Shown here one piece after another: positions 13,618 through 19,219 of a stretch of 19,219 nt of DNA. Under the pieces are notes generated by a model. That model searched no databases, had not been told where the DNA came from, and saw nothing but the letters and a program-made list of their open reading frames with translations. A program made the translations under genes and the position numbers. Source of the DNA: an uncultured Collinsella sp. (lineage in GTDB: Bacteria > Actinomycetota > Coriobacteriia > Coriobacteriales > Coriobacteriaceae); NCBI GenBank assembly GCA_900754745.1, contig CAAEEB010000044.1, forward strand, positions 1 to 19,219, written 5' to 3'. How positions within the stretch are numbered: position 1 is the first letter of the stretch; every line of letters starts with the position of its first letter.

Positions 13618-13961
13618 ACATCTGGGTAACAGAAAGGCCCGCGTTCCTCAGAGGCAAGATAGGCAATTCTGCTTTTGAGGTAGATCTCAATTCTGCCGAC
13701 CGCATCAAACATTAACTGCCGGAGGGCTCGGTCAAATTCATACGTGTAGATGATGGTTTCGAATGTTGTGCCTTCGCGAAAGATGGTAATCCCGGACTTG
13801 CATTTGGTTTTGTAGGGAAAACAGTAGGCCGACAGTCTGTAGTGGCCGACTTCGACCAAAGCTCGCTCGAGTTCGCTTTGATCAGAGCACTTAAGACCCC
13901 TGTATTCTGTCAATAGTGCTATTTGTTCGTTGATGGATATCCGCGACTTCCGGTATTTCAT
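13605..13961 (-). pseudogene. Truncated Abi_2 (AbiD/F-type) phage-resistance gene, 5' part only
   Basis: On minus, about 119-125 residues begin MKYRKSRISINEQIALLTEY and continue with VEVGHYRLSAYCFPYK, FREGTTFETIIYTYEFDR and RIEIYLKSRIAYLASEERGP. These are typical of the first half of Abi_2 proteins, which abort phage infection in some hosts. Such proteins usually run to about 300 residues, but after roughly GPFCYPDV the sequence changes to chloride-channel remnant. The reading frame continues as a nonsense tail to 13512. ATG 13961 has AGAGG about six bases upstream. The gene is AT-richer than its surroundings, as expected of an acquired defence gene. Confidence 0.7.
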
Positions 13962-14107
13962 TTAAGCCTCTTGATAGAAAAAGAGCTGGAGTTGCGCATC
14001 GTTGAGAGGCTTTCCAGCTTTAGCAAAACAAACTTATAAGATGCGACGGGCCGCGTCAAGATAATTACCGGACGGTCTAGGAGGCGGCTGGTTGGCTGGC
14101 TTAAAAC

Positions 14108-14134
14108 CTAGCGTGTGAAATGACGCTTCACGCT
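14108..14134 (-). terminator. Terminator-like hairpin at the end of the GyrI-like gene
   Basis: On minus AGCGTGAA and TTCACACGCT pair with a two-base bulge and are followed by AGGTTTT. The first arm overlaps the stop codon of the GyrI-like gene. Confidence 0.5.
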
Positions 14135-14771
14135 ATTCAGCGCGCTTGATAGGATGACGAATCACAGTTTTAAGTTTCTCCGGTGCACATTTGCGTGGAT
14201 CGGAGAGATAGATTTCGTGATGGAAACGGGTGTCTGAGAAGTCGGGGACATAGCCCTGCTCGGTCGTGTATTCATTCATAGCGCCTACGGTCGCCGGTTC
14301 GTTGTCGTAGGGCCCGGTATGCATACATTGAACGCAGAGACCCTCGTCAACTTTAAACAGCTCGACGGCGGAAAAGTCCAGTTTCTTTTTGGTCGTGGCC
14401 TCCGCGACTGCCCAGCCAAAATCATCTCGGCTGACGAAATCGGGCAGGCGGATGCACGAGATAAAGTTGAAATCGTCCTTGCGTACATAATCGATGTCGC
14501 CGCTCGGGGAGTCTTGCCACCAGAAACCCTCGAGCGGCGGTACCACAAAGTCGAAATAGCCCTCGATACTCCTTGAGCCTTTCTTCGACATCTTGACGGT
14601 ATAGGCGATGCCGTAAAGCAGCGGCAGGGCGTTTTGATACTCGCCACCTTCGGTATTTGGGTCGCCCTTTCCGCGAACGGCAACGTAGCTCATAGGCGGG
14701 ACAGTTACGATACTCGGCTTGCTTGCAGGTTTGTAGAGCTCCTTGCATTCCTTCTTAAAGTCGAACGCCAT
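14133..14771 (-). CDS. GyrI-like small-molecule-binding domain protein
   Basis: A 212-residue protein of the GyrI-like (SBM/AraC effector-binding) superfamily. It starts with FDFKKECKELYKP, then YVAVRGKGDPNT, a LPLLYGIAYTVKMSK segment and GYFDFVVPPLEGFWW. The late CMHTGPYDNEP and an HHEIYLSDPRK end mirror the second repeat of the fold. There is no DNA-binding domain, so it is a stand-alone binder or gyrase-modulating type. The ATG at 14771 has AAAGG eight bases upstream. A perfect LexA box lies 57 bases upstream, which fits the SOS control known for E. coli sbmC/gyrI. Its ligand is unknown. Confidence 0.88.
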   Translation of the reverse strand: MAFDFKKECKELYKPASKPSIVTVPPMSYVAVRGKGDPNTEGGEYQNALPLLYGIAYTVKMSKKGSRSIEGYFDFVVPPLEGFWWQDSPSGDIDYVRKDDFNFISCIRLPDFVSRDDFGWAVAEATTKKKLDFSAVELFKVDEGLCVQCMHTGPYDNEPATVGAMNEYTTEQGYVPDFSDTRFHHEIYLSDPRKCAPEKLKTVIRHPIKRAE

Positions 14772-14812
14772 GTTGGCCGCCTTTCTGCGTATTGGCCTGC
14801 TTAGATAGTGGA

Positions 14813-14841
14813 ATCATATCATAAAAACGAACAGCTGTTCG
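14813..14841 (-). promoter_or_regulatory. LexA (SOS) box and -10 of the GyrI-like gene
   Basis: CGAACAGCTGTTCG (14828-14841) is a perfect palindrome matching the Gram-positive/actinobacterial LexA consensus CGAAC-N4-GTTCG. On the minus strand, TATGAT occurs at 14813-14818 and again at 14818-14823 as a -10 candidate. The box covers the -35 position, so LexA binding would block transcription of the GyrI-like gene. Confidence 0.75.
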
Positions 14842-14942
14842 AATGATTCGGCTGACAGATAGAGATGCGTGCGTTGTGTTTGGCGGTCGGCCTGACCCCG
14901 TCGATGATTTCTCTGCCTCCCCGGCGCCTCATCTATGGCTGT

Positions 14943-14993
14943 CGTTTCCCCATATAAAACCTGCCAAAATGAACCTGTCCCTTTTTGGTCGGC
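14943..14993 (-). repeat. GGGACAG-loop repeat, copy 2 (inverted, left of the ABC genes)
   Basis: Read on minus, this 51-base stretch matches 18515-18565 at 44 of 51 positions, including AAAAAGGGACAGG and TTTTGGCAGGTTTTAT. Its stem is partly decayed. It lies upstream of the ABC genes in opposite orientation to the right copy, so it cannot be explained as a terminator of a nearby minus gene. The stretch 14842-15042 holds no gene. A -10-like TAATAC at 15004-15009 may serve the ABC genes, with GGTCGG and CCGACC (14987-14992, 15021-15026) on either side. Confidence 0.75.
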
Positions 14994-15042
14994 GTGAAAT
15001 GGGTAATACTAAAGAGTTATCCGACCAGATGGGAACCGATCG

Positions 15043-15744
15043 ATGGCCTATATCGAATTCAAAGACGTCATCAAAGCATACGGCGAGGGCGATGCCCGCA
15101 TCCATGCGCTCGACGGCGCGAGCTTTACCGTTGAGCGCGGTGAGCTCGCCATTATCCTGGGCGCTTCGGGCGCCGGCAAGACTACGGCGCTCAACATTCT
15201 AGGCGGCATGGATACGGTAACCTCCGGCTCCGTGACAGTGGACGGGCGCGACGTGAGCTCTGCCAACGAGGCGCAGCTTGTGGAGTACCGCCGCGCCGAC
15301 GTCGGCTTTGTCTTTCAGTTCTACAATCTGGTTCCCAACCTGACGGCGCTCGAAAACGTTGAGCTTGCAGCTCAGATCTGCCCCGATTCGCTCGATGCCG
15401 AACAGACGCTTCGCCAGGTTGGCCTGGGCGAGCGCCTCGCCAACTTCCCCGCGCAGCTTTCGGGCGGCGAGCAGCAGCGCGTGTCCATTGCCCGCGCACT
15501 GGCCAAGAACCCCAAGCTTCTTTTATGCGACGAGCCCACGGGCGCGCTCGACTATAAAACCGGCAAGCAGATCTTGCAGCTGCTGCAGGATACCTGCCGC
15601 AAGCAGGGCATTACGGTCATCATCATCACGCACAACTCCGCGCTCGCGCCCATGGCCGATCGCCTGATCCGCTTTAAGAGTGGTCGCGTGGAGAGCGAGA
15701 CGGTCCAGCAAAATCCCGTGCCTATCGAGACGATCGAGTGGTAG
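15043..15744 (+). CDS. ABC transporter ATP-binding protein (MacB/LolD type)
   Basis: A 233-residue nucleotide-binding subunit. Walker A is GASGAGKTT (40-48), the Q-loop is FQFYNL (91-96), the signature is LSGGEQQR (139-146), Walker B is LLLCDEPTG (159-167) and the switch histidine is H197. The sequence is of the LolD/MacB/FtsE group that pairs with FtsX-like permeases acting on the cell envelope, exporting peptides or sensing antibiotics. ATG 15043 has only a weak GGGA eight bases upstream. The permease starts five bases after its stop, so the two form one operon. The substrate is not evident; no two-component genes lie next to it. Confidence 0.93.
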   Translation: MAYIEFKDVIKAYGEGDARIHALDGASFTVERGELAIILGASGAGKTTALNILGGMDTVTSGSVTVDGRDVSSANEAQLVEYRRADVGFVFQFYNLVPNLTALENVELAAQICPDSLDAEQTLRQVGLGERLANFPAQLSGGEQQRVSIARALAKNPKLLLCDEPTGALDYKTGKQILQLLQDTCRKQGITVIIITHNSALAPMADRLIRFKSGRVESETVQQNPVPIETIEW

Positions 15745-15749
15745 CGCCC

Positions 15750-18515
15750 ATGGACCAGGACCGCCAAAACAGCCAAAACCACGATACGGAGCGCGCGGGT
15801 CGCGACCGGGAGTTTGCGACCTACCGCACCGCTCAGAGCTCAAACGATATGGTGCCGACGGTTTTTCGCCGTGGCATCTACCGTACAATCCGCGGCAGTC
15901 TTAAGCGCTTCTTGTCTATCGTGGTCATCACCGCGCTTGGCGTGAGCGTGATGTGCGGTCTTAAGGCAGGCTGCGAAGATTTGCGCGATTCGGTCGACGC
16001 CTATTTTGACCAGCAGAATGTCTATGACATTAACGTGCAGTCGACCTATGGCCTTACGCGCGACGATCTTGCGGCTATCCAAGAGGTCGACGGCGTCGAG
16101 ACGGCCGAGGGTATCTACACCGAGACCGCCTACACCGCCGTGGGCACAACACGCGAGCGCGTGATCGTGCAAAGTCTTTCCAAGGAGAATATCGATCAAC
16201 CGGTGCTGGTGAGCGGTGATTTGCCCGAGAGCGCCGATGAGGTCGCGGTGACTTCGAAGTTCCTGAAGGCTTCGGGCAAAAAGCTCGGCGATACGGTGAG
16301 TTTTGCCGCCAATGACGCGAGCTCGTCGAACCAAAGTGCCAAGGACCAGTTTGCCGCGGGCGATTACACCATTACGGCCGAGGTCCTCGATCCCACCGAC
16401 GTGAGCTCCGACTCGACAGTCAACGCCTTTCGCGCTGCTTCGGCTGCGGACTATAAGTTCTATGTGAACGAGGACGCCGCGACATCTTCTTCCTACTCCT
16501 CGGTCCACGTGATCGTCGAGGGAGCCAAGAGCCTCAGCTCCTATTCGGACGCCTACACGACAAAGATCAACGAGGTCAAGGGCAATATCGAGAAGATCCG
16601 CGAGGAGCGTGAGAAGGCACGTGCTCAGGAGTTGACGGTTGACACGCCGGCAAGCTTAGATGCGGCCGAACGCCAGGCGAATATGCTCTTTGGGATTGAA
16701 CAGGGCAACATCGACCGTATGGCCGAGGGCAGCGAGGAGCGCGTCCAAGCTCAGGCCGAGTTGGACCAGCGCCGCGCCGCCGCCAACCAACAATTCGCCG
16801 ATGCCCGCGCCGAGCTTTCCGATCTAGGCGAATGTACGTGGTACATCCAGGACCGCGGCAATATCGCAAGCTACTCGAGCGTGGAAAGCGATAGCTCGTC
16901 AATTGAGGCCATCGCCACGGTGTTCCCGTTTATCTTCTTTATCGTCGCCGTGCTCATCAGCCTTACCACCGCTACGCGCATGGTCGAGGAGGAGCGCACG
17001 CTTATTGGCCTGTACAAGGCGCTCGGCTATTCACGTGGGCGTATTCTGTCCAAATACGTGGACTACTCGCTGTGGGCGTGTCTGATCGGCGGCGTGCTCG
17101 GCAACATCATCGGATTTGTGGGCCTGCCGCTGTTCCTGTTTACGGTGTTCGACGACATGTACTCGCTGCCCCAGATGCTGCTTTCGTACGACATCGTGTC
17201 GTCGCTCGTGTCGGTGGCGCTGTTTGCCGTGGGCGTGGTGGGCGCTACGATTATCGCCTGCCGCCACGAGATGTCCGAGACCCCAGCCTCGCTTATGCGT
17301 CCCAAGGCCCCGCGTGCCGGCTCGCGCATCTTGCTTGAGCGCATCGGCTTTATCTGGCGTCGCATGGGCTTTTTGAACAAGGTGGCGGCGCGTAACCTGT
17401 TCCGCTACAAAAAGCGCGCCTTTATGACCATCTTTGGCATCGCGGGCTGCACAGCGCTTGTAATTTGCGGCATGGGCATTCGTGATACGTCGGTCGCGCT
17501 GTCGCCCAAGCAGTACGGCCACGTCACGCGCTACGATCTGCTGGCGGTCGCCAATCCCGACGATTTTTCGCAGACGTGCGCGGCATTGGATGGGCACAGC
17601 GCGGCCAATGATTCCAACGTGACCGTGACTTCGACGCTGCCGATTATGACCGACAACGTTACCTTTACATTCGGCGGAAAGAGCGAGACCGTGCAGCTGA
17701 TCGTGGTGCCCGATGACCGCACGGGTGACTTGGGCGATTACGTGCGCCTGGAGGATGAGTCCAAAGAACCGCTGTCTTTGCGTGACGGAGACGTGTATCT
17801 GAGCAAAAGTTCACAGCTGGTGCTGGGGATTCAGCCGGGCGATACGGCTCACGTCCAGGATTCGTCGCTCAACGTCGCCAAGGTCAAAGTCAGCGACATT
17901 TCGCTTAACTATCTGGGCAACACGCTTTACATGACGCAGGGCACCTATGAGCGCGCGTTCGGTCGAAGCGCGCGTCTTAACGGCATCTTTGCACTGCTCA
18001 AGGGTTCGTCGGCCGACCAGATTGCGTTTAGCAAGAATCTTAAGAGTGACGGTTGGCTTACGATTTCGAGTACGGCCGAGCATTGGGAAAACTATGAGGC
18101 GAACTTTACGATTATCAATTCGGTCGTGGTGCTCGTGACCTTTATGGCGGCGTGCCTGTCGTTTGTGGTGGTGTTTACGCTGTCCAACACGAATATCTCC
18201 GAGCGCGAGCGCGAGCTGGCGACCATTAAGGTGTTGGGCTTCCGTCGCGGCGAGGTGCACCACTACGTCAACAAGGAGACGTTGATCCTCACGGCGATTG
18301 GCGCCGCACTGGGCGTACCGCTAGGCGGCTTGCTGGCCGAGAGTTTTACGTACATCCTGCAGATGCCGTCGCTGTATTTTGATGTTGAGGTCGAGCCGCT
18401 GAGCTACGTGCTATCCGTGTTGCTGGCCTTTGCCTTTACGTTTATCGTCAACCTTGCCACCAATCGAACGCTCAACAAGATCGACATGGTCGGCGCCCTC
18501 AAGAGCGCCGAGTAA
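15750..18515 (+). CDS. FtsX/MacB-type ABC transporter permease, large
   Basis: A 921-residue permease with the duplicated FtsX layout. One N-terminal membrane helix (about 54-73) is followed by a large outer domain with a charged, coiled-coil-like stretch (about 275-360). Then come three membrane spans (about 386-408, 439-466, 483-504), a fourth beginning the second half (about 558-578), a second outer domain, and three last spans near 785-905. MVEEERTLIGLYKALGYSRG and ERERELATIKVLGFRRGEV are the paired FtsX-domain signatures after the first span of each bundle. The coiled-coil insert recalls permeases that act on large envelope substrates. ATG 15750 is taken; GTG 15738 overlapping the ATPase gene is possible. 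The stop codon overlaps the stem of the downstream hairpin. Confidence 0.93.
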   Translation: MDQDRQNSQNHDTERAGRDREFATYRTAQSSNDMVPTVFRRGIYRTIRGSLKRFLSIVVITALGVSVMCGLKAGCEDLRDSVDAYFDQQNVYDINVQSTYGLTRDDLAAIQEVDGVETAEGIYTETAYTAVGTTRERVIVQSLSKENIDQPVLVSGDLPESADEVAVTSKFLKASGKKLGDTVSFAANDASSSNQSAKDQFAAGDYTITAEVLDPTDVSSDSTVNAFRAASAADYKFYVNEDAATSSSYSSVHVIVEGAKSLSSYSDAYTTKINEVKGNIEKIREEREKARAQELTVDTPASLDAAERQANMLFGIEQGNIDRMAEGSEERVQAQAELDQRRAAANQQFADARAELSDLGECTWYIQDRGNIASYSSVESDSSSIEAIATVFPFIFFIVAVLISLTTATRMVEEERTLIGLYKALGYSRGRILSKYVDYSLWACLIGGVLGNIIGFVGLPLFLFTVFDDMYSLPQMLLSYDIVSSLVSVALFAVGVVGATIIACRHEMSETPASLMRPKAPRAGSRILLERIGFIWRRMGFLNKVAARNLFRYKKRAFMTIFGIAGCTALVICGMGIRDTSVALSPKQYGHVTRYDLLAVANPDDFSQTCAALDGHSAANDSNVTVTSTLPIMTDNVTFTFGGKSETVQLIVVPDDRTGDLGDYVRLEDESKEPLSLRDGDVYLSKSSQLVLGIQPGDTAHVQDSSLNVAKVKVSDISLNYLGNTLYMTQGTYERAFGRSARLNGIFALLKGSSADQIAFSKNLKSDGWLTISSTAEHWENYEANFTIINSVVVLVTFMAACLSFVVVFTLSNTNISERERELATIKVLGFRRGEVHHYVNKETLILTAIGAALGVPLGGLLAESFTYILQMPSLYFDVEVEPLSYVLSVLLAFAFTFIVNLATNRTLNKIDMVGALKSAE

Positions 18516-18565
18516 CCTGCCAAAAAGGGACAGGTATATTTTGGCAGGTTTTATCTGGGCAAACG
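18514..18565 (+). repeat. GGGACAG-loop hairpin, copy 3, also terminator-like
   Basis: Perfect 12-bp arms AACCTGCCAAAA (18514-18525) and TTTTGGCAGGTT (18539-18550) enclose the loop AGGGACAGGTATA. The tail TTATCTGGGCAAACG follows. The stem begins inside the permease stop codon and ends in TTTT, so it can also terminate the ABC operon. It is the right-hand partner of the inverted copy at 14943-14993. Confidence 0.8.
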
Positions 18566-18631
18566 CCGGACAACCATTAGGTGGCCCAGCGTTTGCCCCG
18601 TTTTGCTGGGGATGTCTGTCGTTCAGTGCTC

Positions 18632-18994
18632 TTACTGGCCAATCCAGTGTTGCGCATAGCTCTTAATGTCTTCGGTAAAACCGTCAAGGTCGTCAAGGGT
18701 GATCACGCTGTCGATAAGCAAATTGGCTATCTCGCGGTGCATTGTGCTGCGGCGAATGTCGTTTGCAATTACGCCTGAGGACAACTTGTCTCTATTGAGG
18801 CGCTCTTCTAGTGCCCAAAATCTACTGGACGCTTCGCTGTCGCCGTTCAGCATCTCAACGTACTGGCCGATGAGCTTTTCCATATAACGTTCTTGCCATT
18901 GAGGAAGCATTTTCTTAAACAGCTTCCAGTCGCTTTCGGTTACGTCGCGCATATGTTCTCCGCTCGTCAAACGGGCTTTCCATTTGCCTTTCAT
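18632..18994 (-). CDS. Small conserved hypothetical protein
   Basis: A 120-residue acidic and helical protein with no signal or membrane segment. TESDWKLFKKMLPQWQERYM (19-38), ASSRFWALEERLNRDK and ITLDDLDGFTEDIKSY resemble a family of short hypotheticals I remember from Firmicutes and Actinobacteria, sometimes misleadingly called multidrug transporter. No function can be given. The start at 18994 keeps the family-like N-terminus but has no ribosome site. A second ATG at 18952 has GGAG five bases upstream and would give 106 residues. The gene is AT-rich compared with the ABC genes beside it and stands alone. Confidence 0.75.
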   Translation of the reverse strand: MKGKWKARLTSGEHMRDVTESDWKLFKKMLPQWQERYMEKLIGQYVEMLNGDSEASSRFWALEERLNRDKLSSGVIANDIRRSTMHREIANLLIDSVITLDDLDGFTEDIKSYAQHWIGQ

Positions 18995-19135
18995 TTTATT
19001 TGGTTTTCGCTCGCAGGTGCGGATGAGAGGCTCTCTTTAGCCTTCGAGATTGGGCTTGAATGGGTCGTATGCCACAAAACGGGCCTATCTACTACGTTTA
19101 ATTGGATACCCTCAACCATGCCGGGAAAACGAAAA

Positions 19136-19164
19136 ATAAAACCGACGCTCCTATAAGTTGTCAA
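19136..19164 (-). promoter_or_regulatory. Candidate promoter upstream of the small hypothetical gene
   Basis: On minus a perfect TTGACA (19159-19164) is followed after 17 bases by TTTTAT (19136-19141). The start would be near 19129, leaving a leader of about 135 bases or more before the gene. The stretch 18995-19219 shows no convincing gene. Confidence 0.45.
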
Positions 19165-19219
19165 GAGGCAGTTTGCGGGAGCGCTCTCTCCAATTCGCAC
19201 AGGAGCTCGTAATACCTCC

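Noticed and set aside
14843..15202. 119-codon frame upstream of and into the ABC ATPase gene
   Set aside because: No ribosome site, passes through the GGGACAG repeat and overlaps the ATPase gene out of frame.
18991..19119. 42-codon leader frame whose TGA overlaps the ATG at 18994 (ATGA)
   Set aside because: Attractive for translational coupling but has no ribosome site and no protein-like character; the overlap may be chance.

Overview
The window reads as chromosome of a GC-rich, anaerobic, Gram-positive gut actinobacterium, most likely a Coriobacteriia member such as Collinsella. The reasons are G/C-ending codons in the housekeeping genes, strong GGAGG-type ribosome sites, a glycyl-radical (pyruvate formate-lyase type) activase, and a DegV lipid-binding protein. 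The genus is an inference from style and gene content; no rRNA or tRNA is present to confirm it.

Layout. Bases 1-5000 carry, all on +, a DegV protein, a pyruvate formate-lyase activating enzyme, a membrane-anchored class A beta-lactamase-fold protein, an MTA/SAH nucleosidase and the ribosome-assembly GTPase YsxC/EngB. Bases 5000-6400 are a more AT-rich two-gene module: a DUF3990-type (ADP-ribosyltransferase-like) protein overlapping an HTH protein. It is preceded by two palindromic operator-like sites around an extended -10, and looks like a toxin-antitoxin pair. Bases 6500-12000 are an aspartate/threonine block: thrC and thrB on the minus strand, diverging from lysC and asd on the plus strand. 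Together these make aspartyl phosphate, aspartate semialdehyde and, from homoserine, threonine; homoserine dehydrogenase is not in the window. Bases 12000-14800 hold a long gene-free stretch of hairpins, a methylguanine-DNA methyltransferase, a scar made of a chloride-channel tail fused to an Abi_2 head, and a GyrI-like gene behind a perfect Gram-positive LexA box. Bases 14900-18600 are an ABC ATPase and a large FtsX/MacB-type permease flanked by an inverted pair of about 51-bp repeats. The right end has a small AT-rich hypothetical gene on minus.

The most unusual property is the density of long intergenic palindromes. There are five two-tier nested inverted repeats (2167-2233, 6513-6694, 7584-7695, 11997-12118, 12338-12509). 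There is also a separate family of hairpins with a nearly constant 13-nt loop (consensus RGGGACAG plus five bases) and differing stems (2098-2130, 14943-14993, 18514-18550). The best candidates for new biology are the DUF3990/HTH module with its twin operators, the apparently SOS-controlled GyrI-like gene, and the conserved-loop hairpin family that brackets the ABC transporter.
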